DNA from: Flaviflagellibacter rhizophilus
GTDB lineage: Bacteria; Pseudomonadota; Alphaproteobacteria; Rhizobiales; Methylopilaceae
Direction of reading: 5' to 3'
Assembly: GCF_033898525.1 (NCBI RefSeq)
Contig: NZ_JAXAFJ010000001.1
Location: 62,001 to 126,000 of the forward strand
Length of the DNA: 64,000 bases
The position numbers and the translations under genes were made by a program. The notes beneath the pieces are model-generated. The model was not told the DNA's origin, did no database searches, and worked only from the letters and a program-made list of their open reading frames with translations. Numbering within the stretch: position 1 is the first letter of the stretch; each line of letters begins with the position of its first letter. Below, piece by piece: positions 34,805 through 42,843 of the stretch.

Positions 34805-35227
34805 TCAGGATTGGTCGATCGGGCCGCCTCGAAGCGTCTTTGTGACCGATTTTCGGGCTTTGTCCTCCCGCCGGCGCCGCCGTTCCCCATAAGGAATTCG
34901 GGTCGCAACGCGTGGCCGAGGCGGCAGCGCGGCCTCTCGAACCATTTCAACCAGCCTGCTGCGCGCCTCCTCGCGGTTGCGATCCTGCGACCTGTGCGCC
35001 CGCGCGGTCATCACCAGCACCCCGTCCAGTGTCATGCGACTGCCGGCGAGGCGCTCCAGCCGATCCTTCACCGCTGCGGGGAGAGACGCCGAATTGCGCA
35101 CATCGAAGCGAATCTGCACCGCGGTCGCGACCTTGTTGACGTTCTGCCCCCCGGGCCCCGTCGACCGGATGAAGCTTTCCTCGATCTCGGACTCGTCGAT
35201 CCAGATGCGATCTGTGACCCGGATCAT
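34805..35227 (-). CDS. arfB: Alternative ribosome-rescue factor ArfB (peptidyl-tRNA hydrolase)
   Basis: Releases stalled nascent chains from ribosomes lacking a stop codon. The 140 residues carry the catalytic GGQ at 26-28 in STGPGGQNVNK and a basic tail (GERRRRREDKARKS) that enters the empty mRNA channel. The domain matches class I release factor domain 3 without the recognition domains. Start at 35227 overlaps the upstream DUF72 stop as ATGA. The frame is open further upstream, but that is the other gene's coding region. Confidence 0.94.
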   Translation of the reverse strand: MIRVTDRIWIDESEIEESFIRSTGPGGQNVNKVATAVQIRFDVRNSASLPAAVKDRLERLAGSRMTLDGVLVMTARAHRSQDRNREEARSRLVEMVREAALPPRPRVATRIPYGERRRRREDKARKSVTKTLRGGPIDQS

Positions 35228-36024
35228 TGCGCCTCGCGGTCGTCGAGATGCCGGATCAAGGCCTGCGCGGCCATCGGTGCACGTACCTTCGCGCCGCTGA
35301 TGAAGTAGGCGAAGACGTCCCGGGGTTCCGCGGCAGGCGGCGGGCAGACCACGGGAAGGTCGTCGGGCAGGCCGCCCCGCTGCCAGGTTCGCGTCCGCTC
35401 CGCCCAACCGGCGAGTTCCGCGTCTGAATAGCCCGCGGTCTCGTCCTCGCGGCATTGCTGGAGGCGGGCGTACACGAAGTCGGCCGTCACATCGGCAAGC
35501 TCGAGATAGTCTTCCGCATGGGCATAGACCAGGGCGTGGTTGCGCTCGCGCAGCATCTGCACGACAGCGGGATCCCGAAAGCTCTCATGACGGGGCTCTA
35601 TCGCGTGCCTGAGGCGCAGGTTACCAATTTTCTCCGGAAGCAGGTCAAGGAACGCGCTGAAATCCTCCGCGTCGAAGCGCTTGGTGGCGGCGAACTGCCA
35701 GAGGATGGGACCGAGCTTGTGGCCGAGTTCGGCGATTCCGCTGTTCACGAATGTCTCGATGGATGGTGCCGCTTCCGCGAGCACGCGGCGGTTCACGGCA
35801 AACCGCGGCGCCTTCAGGGCGAAGACGAACTGATCGGGTGTCTCATCGAACCACTTCCGGAAGGTCGCAGGCGATTGCGTGCGGTAGAAGGTTCCGTTGA
35901 CCTCGATGGAGGTGACGTGCCGCGAGGCGTAGCGCAGTTCATCGACCTTCTTCACGCCTTCGGGAAAGAACGTTCCGCGCCAAGGCTCGAACGTCCAGCC
36001 GCCAATTCCCACATACAGGCTCAT
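35224..36024 (-). CDS. DUF72 family protein (YecE-like)
   Basis: A 266-residue TIM-barrel-like protein of the DUF72/YecE family, biochemical role unknown. Family features: YVGIGGWTFEPWRGTFFP at the N-terminus, SIEVNGTFYR (about 50-59), FVFALKAPRF, GPILWQFA (about 115) and HAIEPRHESF (about 148). The ATG at 36024 gives the conserved N-terminus; the frame stays open upstream only by chance. Translationally coupled to arfB by ATGA, so both probably share a transcript starting in the 324-base gap toward bglX. Confidence 0.92.
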   Translation of the reverse strand: MSLYVGIGGWTFEPWRGTFFPEGVKKVDELRYASRHVTSIEVNGTFYRTQSPATFRKWFDETPDQFVFALKAPRFAVNRRVLAEAAPSIETFVNSGIAELGHKLGPILWQFAATKRFDAEDFSAFLDLLPEKIGNLRLRHAIEPRHESFRDPAVVQMLRERNHALVYAHAEDYLELADVTADFVYARLQQCREDETAGYSDAELAGWAERTRTWQRGGLPDDLPVVCPPPAAEPRDVFAYFISGAKVRAPMAAQALIRHLDDREAQ

Positions 36025-36120
36025 CGGAACCCTTGCTCCACCATGTGATTGAGTCAGTACTTTGACCGTCCGCTCGATCTGGTATGCAATATACGCATGC
36101 CAAGCCTGCAACCTCTCCCG

Positions 36121-36150
36121 TTGAGCGCGCAGGGGCGGAGCGCGTATAAA
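36121..36150 (+). promoter_or_regulatory. Sigma-70-type promoter of a candidate small RNA
   Basis: TTGAGC (36121-36126) and TATAAA (36145-36150) are separated by 18 bases. Transcription would begin near 36157, inside the gap between the DUF72 gene and bglX. Confidence 0.6.
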
Positions 36151-36156
36151 ACTCTT

Positions 36157-36245
36157 GTAGCGACTTCTTGTTGCTGCTGCCCTCTTTGGGCGTTTCCTCC
36201 CTAGACTTGGGCCGTTCGCCACCCGCGGACGGCCTCTTTCTTTTC
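36157..36245 (+). ncRNA. Candidate trans-acting small RNA with anti-Shine-Dalgarno motif
   Basis: About 89 nt in the 324-base gap (36025-36348) between DUF72 and bglX. From the predicted start come a six-pair hairpin (AGCGAC/GTTGCT, loop TTCTT), a short GCCC/GGGC hairpin, an unpaired stretch GTTTCCTCCCTAGACTT, then a rho-independent terminator: stem 36210-36219 with 36225-36234 and TCTTTCTTTTC. No coding frame precedes the terminator on this strand, so an untranslated RNA is its only evident source. The exposed CCTCCC is complementary to ribosome binding sites. Layout and motif resemble the rhizobial alpha-r8/mmgR RNAs as I remember them; family assignment is tentative. Confidence 0.7.
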
Positions 36246-36348
36246 TAGCGAGGCTCCCTGCCCCTCTCCCTACATTCTGCGACACCTTACGCCTCCCGGT
36301 CGCGCGGGAAACATCGTAAGAGCACCCCATGCTGAAACGGGGCATGTC

Positions 36349-38550
36349 ATGACCGCTTTTCGCCTGCTGATCCCCGCAATCCTCGCGTGTGCACTCCCGC
36401 TGTCGGCGGCTGCGCAGGATGCCCGGTCCGGGAACGTCGCTTCCCGGGTGGAGGACTTGCTCGGGCGCATGACGCTCGAGGAGAAGATCGGCCAGCTGAT
36501 CATCACCGGCGTCGACCAGAAGGATGCTCCCGAGATCGTCGCCCGCGGCGGTGCCGGCGCCACCATCGGCCTCAACACCGCGCAGGGCGTGGCCGACATC
36601 CAGCGCATTGCCCGTGCATCGCGGCTCGGCATTCCCCTGCTCACCGGTCTGGACGTGGTGCACGGCTTCCGCACCCTCTTCCCCATGCCTCTGGCCGTTG
36701 CATCCAGCTTCGACACGGATCTGGCCCGGCAATTGGCAGAGCTTTCCGCCCGGGAAGCCCTGGCTTCCGGCATCAACTGGACTTTCGCACCCATGGTCGA
36801 CATGGGGCGCGATGCCCGCTGGGGCCGCATTGTCGAGGGTGCCGGCGAGGATGTGCTGCTGGCTCGCGAGATGTCACGGGCGCAGGTCGAAGGATATTCA
36901 GCCGCAGGCATGGCCTCCACGCTGAAGCACTTCGTGGGCTATGGCGGCGTTGAGGCAGGCCGGGACTACGATTCTGCGTCCATACCGGCGAATGAGTTGC
37001 GCAACCTGCACTACCCCCCCTTCCGAAGCGGGATCGCCGCCGGCGCGGACTCGGTGATGTCCGCCCTTTCGGTGCTGAACGGCACTCCCGCCACAGCCGA
37101 CAAGGCGCGGCTGACGGATGTGCTGAAAGGAGAAATGCGCTTCGGCGGCTTCGTCGTTTCGGACTGGTCGTCCATCGGCGACCTCATCCATATGGGCGTC
37201 GCCGCCGATGGCGCCGAAGCGGCCCGCAAGGCCATGCTGGCCGGTGTGGATATGGACATGATGAGCGGCTACTACGCCGCGCATCTGCTGGACGAGGTGC
37301 GTGCGGGCCGAGTGCCCGAAGCGCGTATCGACGATGCAGCGCGACGCGTGCTGGGCGTCAAGTTCAGGCGGGGGCTGTTCGACAATCCGCAGCCCGACCC
37401 TTCCGCTTCCGAGGCGGCGGCACTGACGCCGGAACTCCGTGACGCCGCGCGCGCTGCTGCGACCCGCAGCATGGTGCTGTTGCGGAACGAGAACAGCCTG
37501 CTGCCGTTCACCGGGAAGCACCGCAAGATCGCGGTCGTCGGTCATCTCGCGCAGAGCGCCGGCGAGCAGTTGGGTCCCCACGAAGCGCGTGGGCAGGACA
37601 AGGATGCGGTCAGCATCCTCTCGGGGATCAGGAAAGAAGCCTCCACGCGCGGAGTCGATGTTGCCTTCTCGGAAGGCTGCGACCGCGCCTGCACGGACAC
37701 GTCCGGTTTCGCCGGCGCCGTCGAGGCGGTGCAGGACGCGGACGTCAGCGTGGTCGTGCTGGGTGAGCCACGCGAGTTCTCGGGCGAAGGCGCTACCCGC
37801 TCCCGGCTCGGCTTCTGGGGGCGGCAGGACGAACTGCTCGACCAGTTGATCGCGACGGGAAAGCCGGTTGTGCTCGTCATCATGGCCGGCCGGCCGCTCG
37901 ACATCTCCCGCTTTGCCGACCGTGTTCCCTCGATCCTGATGGCCTGGTATCCCGGCACTGAGGGTGGGAACGCGGTGGCGGACCTGCTTTTCGGCCGTTC
38001 GGCGCCCTCGGCCCGGCTGCCGGTGACATGGCCCCGCAGCGTCGGTCAGGTTCCGGTACATTATGATGGGCTGACGAGCGGCCGGCCATACGGACCGGCG
38101 AGCCGTTTCACGCTGAAATACGTCGACCTGCCGCCCGGACCGCAGTTCCCGTTCGGGCACGGCCTGACCTATACGCGCTTCGAGTATTCGGGCTTTCGGG
38201 TCGAGACGCCCTCGATCGCAGCCGAGGGCGAGGTGCGGGTCAGCGTCGACCTGCGCAATGCCGGCGAGCGTGATGGGGTCGAAACCGTGCAGCTTTATGT
38301 GCGCGACGTTCTGGCCAGCCAGAGCCGTCCCGTGTGCGAGCTGAAGGCTTTTCAGAAGGTGGCGCTGAAGCCAGGCGAGACACGCCGCGTCGTGTTGGCG
38401 GTTCCTGCTGCAGAATTCGGCTTCCACCGCGAAGGCGGGACCTATGTCGTCGAGCCGGGCGAGTTTCGCCTGTGGGTCGGCGGCGATGCTGCATCCGGAA
38501 CTGAAGGCTCGTTCAGCCTGACCTCGGGAATCGAACGCGGGCCTGAATAG
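36349..38550 (+). CDS. bglX: Periplasmic beta-glucosidase, glycoside hydrolase family 3 (BglX-like)
   Basis: Hydrolyses terminal beta-linked glucose from oligosaccharides in the periplasm; 733 residues. Signal peptide to about residue 22 (ALPLSAAAQ). GH3 N-domain with KHFVGYG (193-199) and the nucleophile D272 in FVVSDWSS; GH3 C-domain from about 365 with VVLGEPREFSGEGATRS, the E/G motif of the acid/base region; a fibronectin-III-like domain from about 640 to the end. Length and domain order match E. coli BglX. Monocistronic: promoter after the sRNA terminator and a hairpin after the stop. Confidence 0.94.
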   Translation: MTAFRLLIPAILACALPLSAAAQDARSGNVASRVEDLLGRMTLEEKIGQLIITGVDQKDAPEIVARGGAGATIGLNTAQGVADIQRIARASRLGIPLLTGLDVVHGFRTLFPMPLAVASSFDTDLARQLAELSAREALASGINWTFAPMVDMGRDARWGRIVEGAGEDVLLAREMSRAQVEGYSAAGMASTLKHFVGYGGVEAGRDYDSASIPANELRNLHYPPFRSGIAAGADSVMSALSVLNGTPATADKARLTDVLKGEMRFGGFVVSDWSSIGDLIHMGVAADGAEAARKAMLAGVDMDMMSGYYAAHLLDEVRAGRVPEARIDDAARRVLGVKFRRGLFDNPQPDPSASEAAALTPELRDAARAAATRSMVLLRNENSLLPFTGKHRKIAVVGHLAQSAGEQLGPHEARGQDKDAVSILSGIRKEASTRGVDVAFSEGCDRACTDTSGFAGAVEAVQDADVSVVVLGEPREFSGEGATRSRLGFWGRQDELLDQLIATGKPVVLVIMAGRPLDISRFADRVPSILMAWYPGTEGGNAVADLLFGRSAPSARLPVTWPRSVGQVPVHYDGLTSGRPYGPASRFTLKYVDLPPGPQFPFGHGLTYTRFEYSGFRVETPSIAAEGEVRVSVDLRNAGERDGVETVQLYVRDVLASQSRPVCELKAFQKVALKPGETRRVVLAVPAAEFGFHREGGTYVVEPGEFRLWVGGDAASGTEGSFSLTSGIERGPE

Positions 38551-38553
38551 CAA

Positions 38554-38577
38554 GCGGCGACCCAGAGGGGTCGCCGC
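38554..38577 (+). terminator. Hairpin terminator between bglX and the BON gene
   Basis: Perfect stem GCGGCGACCC (38554-38563) with GGGTCGCCGC (38568-38577), loop AGAG, four bases after the bglX stop and followed by TGCATTTGTG. The T run is weak. Being symmetric, it may also end transcripts of the convergent BON gene. Confidence 0.7.
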
Positions 38578-38604
38578 TGCATTTGTGTCTCGGACCGAAG
38601 CGCG

Positions 38605-39516
38605 TCAGCTGGCGTCGGTCTTGCCTCCGGCCGCGGTTGTTCCGAACACGTTGGTGGCAGTGATACCGGCCGCACGCTCCTCGCGGGTCGTCTCCGCACC
38701 CGAGGACACACGCAGGTTGTTCTGCACATGCGTCACGCCCGAGACGCGCTCGGCCAGATCCTCAGCCCTGCGCCGCGATGCGCGGCTGTCAACGGAACCG
38801 GAGAGCGTCACCTCGGAACTCTCCACCAAAACCTCGACTTCCGAGGCGTCGATGAAGGGATCGTCCATCAGGCGATCACTGATGTCTTCGCGGATGCGAT
38901 CGTCCGAACGACGATAGCCCTTTGGACCGCGGCCGCTGTGGCGCGCATCCTGCTGGCGCCGGCGCTCAGCGTCATCATCGCCGAACCAGGACGAAACTTC
39001 GTCGCTCGCACGCGAAACGAAGCCGCGGTCATCGTCGCGCTGACCGCCACGGGCATAACGCTGGGGATCGTTCTGATTTCCCTGGCTGTAATTGCCGCGA
39101 TAGTCGCGGTCATAAGCAGGCGAGTAGTTGGTCGGATTGGCGTATTCGGAACGGCCATATCCCAGTTCCGACGAGGCCTGGCCGCGAGCCTGGCCTCCGC
39201 CATACCCCATCCCCTGGCCGCCATAGCCGCCTTGGGACGCAGCGCCACCATAAGGGCCCCGGTTCTGCGAATATCCGCCGTGCTGGTCACGATCGCCGCG
39301 ATAGGGACCGGTATTGCGCTGCTGATCACTATAGGGCCCGACCGAACGGGTAGGACGCTGCCGGTAGTTTGTCATTCCCTCCTCGCCATAGCCGAGGCCG
39401 TAATCGTCCTCGCTGTAGCGGTCGCGATTGTAGAAATCCCGGTCTCCGCCCGGGCGGCGTGCCGCGTTGTCGCTCAGGCGACGCTCGTCGTGCCAGTGAT
39501 CGTCACGATCAGCCAT
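38605..39516 (-). CDS. BON-domain protein with long disordered N-terminus
   Basis: A 303-residue protein. Residues 1-190 are low-complexity, rich in Tyr, Gly, Arg, Asp and Gln (GGYGGQGMGYGGGQARGQ type) and probably disordered. SWFGDDDAERRRQQD near 177-191 precedes a single BON domain (about 205-275: DRLMDDPFIDASEVEV, VTLSGSVDSRASRRRAEDL, GVTHVQNNLRV). BON domains bind lipids or cell-envelope partners and are common in osmotic-stress proteins. No signal peptide is visible. A perfect EcfG promoter precedes it, and an AGGCGCG/CGCGCCT hairpin (39542-39559) lies in the leader; GGGAGGA is the ribosome site. Confidence 0.9.
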   Translation of the reverse strand: MADRDDHWHDERRLSDNAARRPGGDRDFYNRDRYSEDDYGLGYGEEGMTNYRQRPTRSVGPYSDQQRNTGPYRGDRDQHGGYSQNRGPYGGAASQGGYGGQGMGYGGGQARGQASSELGYGRSEYANPTNYSPAYDRDYRGNYSQGNQNDPQRYARGGQRDDDRGFVSRASDEVSSWFGDDDAERRRQQDARHSGRGPKGYRRSDDRIREDISDRLMDDPFIDASEVEVLVESSEVTLSGSVDSRASRRRAEDLAERVSGVTHVQNNLRVSSGAETTREERAAGITATNVFGTTAAGGKTDAS

Positions 39517-39567
39517 TGAATCCTCCCACGATTTTTCGTTGAGGCGCGAGAACGCGCCTGCTTCGAG

Positions 39568-39593
39568 AACGCAAGCCCGGGATCAGGGGTTCC
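39568..39593 (-). promoter_or_regulatory. EcfG (general stress sigma) promoter of the BON gene
   Basis: Minus-strand GGAAC (complement of 39589-39593), 17 bases, then CGTT (complement of 39568-39571): a full consensus match about 50 bases before the BON start at 39516. Confidence 0.75.
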
Positions 39594-39607
39594 TGCGCGG
39601 GTGAAAG

Positions 39608-39868
39608 TCAGCTGCCGGTCTTGGGATCCGCGATGTGCGGATCGGAAATGCGCTTCACGGTGTCAGGGGTTTCCGCGGCCACAAGATCGGACATGTCGTC
39701 GATCTCGCCTTCGCTGCCCATCTTGGCTTCGCGCATGGCGAGCTCTTCCCCCTGTCCGGGTTTCGACCAGACATCGGCGCGCAACGCCTCGGGGGAAACA
39801 TCGACGGCGTTCGTCGGCTCGGCAGGGGCCGTGCGCGGCTTGTGGTCAGCCCGGTTGTCCTGCGTCAT
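39608..39868 (-). CDS. Small acidic hydrophilic protein of unknown function
   Basis: An 86-residue protein with no signal peptide, helix or cysteine that I recognise. It is rich in Asp, Glu, Ala and Pro, probably disordered (PGQGEELAMREAKMGSEGEI). ACAGGAGACACACA before the ATG is a good ribosome binding site, which supports it as real. It lies downstream of cysNC past a perfect hairpin and upstream of the EcfG promoter of the BON gene. Function unknown. Confidence 0.65.
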   Translation of the reverse strand: MTQDNRADHKPRTAPAEPTNAVDVSPEALRADVWSKPGQGEELAMREAKMGSEGEIDDMSDLVAAETPDTVKRISDPHIADPKTGS

Positions 39869-39902
39869 TGTGTGTCTCCTGTTCTACAGGGACAACACGC
39901 GG

Positions 39903-39929
39903 GGCTCGCGGAGGTTTCATCCGCGAGCC
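39903..39929 (-). terminator. Hairpin after cysNC
   Basis: Perfect 10-base stem (39903-39912 with 39920-39929, seven-base loop) beginning ten bases after the cysNC stop. No T run follows on the minus strand, so termination is plausible but not certain. Confidence 0.5.
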
Positions 39930-39939
39930 GGTTTGGCGG

Positions 39940-41853
39940 CTATGGGCTGGCCCAGTTCTCGCCGGCGATAGCGCTTCGGCGCAGCTGCTGAATCACCTGC
40001 TCCGCCAGATCCTCGGCGCTGCCGGACAAGGTTTCGAGGCGGATCTCGGGGGCTTCGGGCGCCTCATAAGGTGCGGAAATGCCGGTGAAGTTCGGGATCT
40101 CGCCCGCCTGTGCGCGCACATACAGGCCCTTGGGGTCGCGCCGCATGCATTCCTCGAGAGGCGTATCGACGAACACCTCGACGAACTCGCCCTCCTCCAC
40201 CAGAGCGCGCACCATCTCCCGCTCGCCGCGCAGAGGGGAGATGAACGAGCACAGCACGATGAGGCCGGCATCCAGCATCAGCTTCGCCACCTCGCCGGCG
40301 CGCCGGATGTTCTCGTTGCGGTCGGCCTCGGTGAAGCCGAGATCGCTGTTCAGGCCGTGGCGCAGATTGTCGCCATCCAGTATGTAGGTGTGATGGCCCG
40401 CAGCATGGAGGCGCGCCTCCACCAGCCGCGCGATGGTCGACTTTCCCGAGCCCGACAGGCCCGTGAACCAGACGATCATCGGCTTCTGGTACTTGGCCGC
40501 CGCGCGCGCCGCCTTGTCGAGCGCGGTGCTCTCCAGATGCACATTGGTCGCGCGGCGCAGCGGCAGCTCGATCATGCCCGCGCCGGCGGTCTCGTTGGTG
40601 GAACGGTCCACCAGGATGAAGGCGCCGGTCGCGCGGTTCTGCTCGTAGGGGTCGAAAGCCACCGGAGTTGCCGTCGCGAATTCGACCAGTGCGATCTCGT
40701 TCAGGCCCAGGCTCTCGGCCGAGCTTTTCTCCAGCGTATTGACGTCGATCCTGTGCCGGATCGCCCGCACGGTGGCCGGCACCCAGCGCGTGCCGATGCG
40801 CATCAGGTAGGCGCGGCCGGGCTCGACCGGCGTCTCGCTCATCCACAGCACATGGGCGCTGAAGGCATCTGCCGTTTCAGCGCGGGACTGCGGATCGCTG
40901 AGCACGTCGCCGCGCGTCACATCCACTTCCTCGGCGAGGACCAGCGTCACCGCGTCGGCGGCGACAGCCTCATCCAGATCGCCATCGGCGGTGACGATGC
41001 GGGCTACCTGCGTGACCTTGCCCGATCCCGAGACCACGATCTGATCGCCGGGCCGGATGCGGCCGGAGGCGACCGTGCCCGCGAAACCCCGGAAATCGAG
41101 ATTCGGCCGGTTCACCCATTGCACCGGGAAGCGGAAGGGCGCGGACTGGAGGTCCGCCTCGACATCCACGGTTTCGAGGTGCTCAAGCAGGCTGGGACCC
41201 GTGTACCAGGGGGTGTGCTCGGAGCGCGCCGTGACATTGTCGCCGTAGCGCGCCGACAGCGGCACAGCTGTCACCGAGCCGAAGCCGAGGTCTCGCGAGA
41301 ACGCCGCGAAGTCCTCGACGATGCGGGTGAACACCGCCTCGTCGTACTTCATCAGGTCGATCTTGTTGACCGCGAGCACGATGTTGCGGACGCCCAGCAG
41401 CGAGCAGATGAAGGCGTGTCGCTTGGTCTGCACCAGCACGCCCTTGCGGGCGTCGATGAGGATGATGGCAAGCTGCGCCGTGGAGGCGCCCGTCGCCATG
41501 TTGCGGGTGTACTGCTCGTGCCCGGGCGTGTCGGCCACGATGAAGCTGCGCTTCGGCGTGGCGAAGAAGCGGTAGGCCACATCGATGGTGATGCCCTGCT
41601 GGCGCTCGGCCTCCAGCCCGTCCACCAGCAGCGCGAAGTCGATCTCCTCGCCCGTGGTGCCGTGCTTGCGGCTGTCCTTTTCCAGCGTGGCAAGCTGGTC
41701 CTCGAAGATGGTCTTCGATTCATAGAGCAGGCGGCCGATCAGCGTCGACTTGCCGTCGTCCACCGAGCCGCAGGTGATGAAGCGCAGGAGGTTGCCGTCT
41801 CCGGCCTCCAGCGCGCCGCTTTCCAGCGCATGGGCTGCAACGAGCGCGTCCAT
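39940..41853 (-). CDS. cysNC: Bifunctional sulfate adenylyltransferase subunit 1 / adenylylsulfate kinase (CysNC)
   Basis: GTPase subunit of ATP sulfurylase fused to APS kinase; makes APS and then PAPS in sulfate assimilation or sulfation. The 637 residues hold an EF-Tu-like GTPase (G1 GSVDDGKST 29-37, ADTPGHEQ 107-114, NKID 163-166), beta-barrel domains to about 440, and APS kinase from about 455 (Walker A GLSGSGKS 465-472, then DGDNLRHGLNSDLGF). Fused CysN-CysC (NodQ-type) proteins are typical of rhizobia. Start at 41853 overlaps the cysD stop as TGATG; the longer open frame runs antisense-free into cysD and is not coding. Confidence 0.96.
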   Translation of the reverse strand: MDALVAAHALESGALEAGDGNLLRFITCGSVDDGKSTLIGRLLYESKTIFEDQLATLEKDSRKHGTTGEEIDFALLVDGLEAERQQGITIDVAYRFFATPKRSFIVADTPGHEQYTRNMATGASTAQLAIILIDARKGVLVQTKRHAFICSLLGVRNIVLAVNKIDLMKYDEAVFTRIVEDFAAFSRDLGFGSVTAVPLSARYGDNVTARSEHTPWYTGPSLLEHLETVDVEADLQSAPFRFPVQWVNRPNLDFRGFAGTVASGRIRPGDQIVVSGSGKVTQVARIVTADGDLDEAVAADAVTLVLAEEVDVTRGDVLSDPQSRAETADAFSAHVLWMSETPVEPGRAYLMRIGTRWVPATVRAIRHRIDVNTLEKSSAESLGLNEIALVEFATATPVAFDPYEQNRATGAFILVDRSTNETAGAGMIELPLRRATNVHLESTALDKAARAAAKYQKPMIVWFTGLSGSGKSTIARLVEARLHAAGHHTYILDGDNLRHGLNSDLGFTEADRNENIRRAGEVAKLMLDAGLIVLCSFISPLRGEREMVRALVEEGEFVEVFVDTPLEECMRRDPKGLYVRAQAGEIPNFTGISAPYEAPEAPEIRLETLSGSAEDLAEQVIQQLRRSAIAGENWASP

Positions 41854-42764
41854 CAGAAGTACCCCTCGCGCTTCTTCTTCTCCATGGAGGCGCTCTCGTC
41901 GCTGTCGATGAGGCGGCCCTGCCGTTCGGAGGTGCGGGCGATCATCATCTCGTGCACGATGTCCTGCACGCTGATGGCGTCGCTTTCGATGGCACCGGTC
42001 AGCGGGTAGCAACCGAGGGTCCGGAAGCGGACGCGCTTCATCTGCGGCACCTCCCCCGGCTCCAGCGGCAGGCGGTCATCGTCGACCATGATCCATGTGC
42101 CGGAGCGCCACACCACCGGCCGCTCCTTCGCGAAATACAGCGGAACGATGGGGATCTCTTCGGAGAGGATGTATTGCCAGATATCGAGCTCGGTCCAGTT
42201 CGACAGCGGAAAGACACGGATCGACTCACCGGCCTTCACGCGCGTGTTGAACAGGCTCCAAAGCTCCGGGCGTTGCATGCGCGGGTCCCAGGCATGGCTG
42301 GCATTGCGGAACGAGAAGATGCGCTCCTTGGCGCGGCTCTTCTCCTCGTCGCGCCGGGCGCCGCCGAAGGCCGCGTCGAATTTCCCGATATCGAGCGCCT
42401 GCTTGAGGCCCTCCGTCTTCATCACCTGCGTGTGCAGGGACGAGCCATGGCTGATCGGACCCATGCCGCGGGCGACGCCGTCCTGATTAATGTGGACGCG
42501 CAGATCGAAGCCGAGGCGCTTGGCTTCCGCCTCACGAAACTCGATCATCTCCCGGAATTTCCAGGTCGTATCGACGTGAAGGAACGGGAATGGCGGCTTC
42601 GAGGGAAAGAACGCCTTCATCGCGAGGTGCAGCATGACGCTGCTGTCCTTGCCGATGGAGTAGAGCATGACCGGGTTCGAGAACTCGGCGGCGACCTCCC
42701 GCATGATGGAGATCGACTCGGCTTCCAAACGCTTGAGATGTGCGTGCAAAGGACAAAACCACAC
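41853..42764 (-). CDS. cysD: Sulfate adenylyltransferase subunit 2
   Basis: Catalytic PP-loop subunit of ATP sulfurylase, partner of CysN, about 303 residues. HLKRLEAESISIMREV opens the conserved part, with the PP-loop SIGKDSSVMLHLA near 36-48 and the C-terminal MEKKKREGYF typical of CysD. The start is unclear: GTG 42764 (used here) and TTG 42749 both lack a good ribosome site, and no ATG occurs before residue 21. The candidate start abuts a 13-pair hairpin (42764-42816), which may control translation or transcription. Confidence 0.95.
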   Translation of the reverse strand: MWFCPLHAHLKRLEAESISIMREVAAEFSNPVMLYSIGKDSSVMLHLAMKAFFPSKPPFPFLHVDTTWKFREMIEFREAEAKRLGFDLRVHINQDGVARGMGPISHGSSLHTQVMKTEGLKQALDIGKFDAAFGGARRDEEKSRAKERIFSFRNASHAWDPRMQRPELWSLFNTRVKAGESIRVFPLSNWTELDIWQYILSEEIPIVPLYFAKERPVVWRSGTWIMVDDDRLPLEPGEVPQMKRVRFRTLGCYPLTGAIESDAISVQDIVHEMMIARTSERQGRLIDSDESASMEKKKREGYF

Positions 42765-42816
42765 GATTGCTATGTAGGGCGACGGATGTAAGCCCGTTTC
42801 GGTCTACATGCAATCG
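42764..42816. repeat. Long inverted repeat abutting the cysD start
   Basis: CGATTGCTATGTAG (42764-42777) pairs with CTACATGCAATCG (42804-42816) over 13 bases with one bulged T, around a 26-base loop. In the cysD mRNA the 3' arm ends on the first base of the GTG start codon. Confidence 0.7.
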
Positions 42817-42843
42817 CGTGGCTATCGATACAATCTACGTATC

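Noticed and set aside
35224..36732. A 502-codon reading of the DUF72 gene starting inside bglX
   Set aside because: The conserved DUF72 N-terminus begins at 36024; the upstream codons are antisense to bglX and span the sRNA locus.
39869..39939. Possible EcfG site before the 86-residue protein (GAAAC-N16-TGTT)
   Set aside because: Two mismatches and overlap with the cysNC hairpin make it no better than chance.
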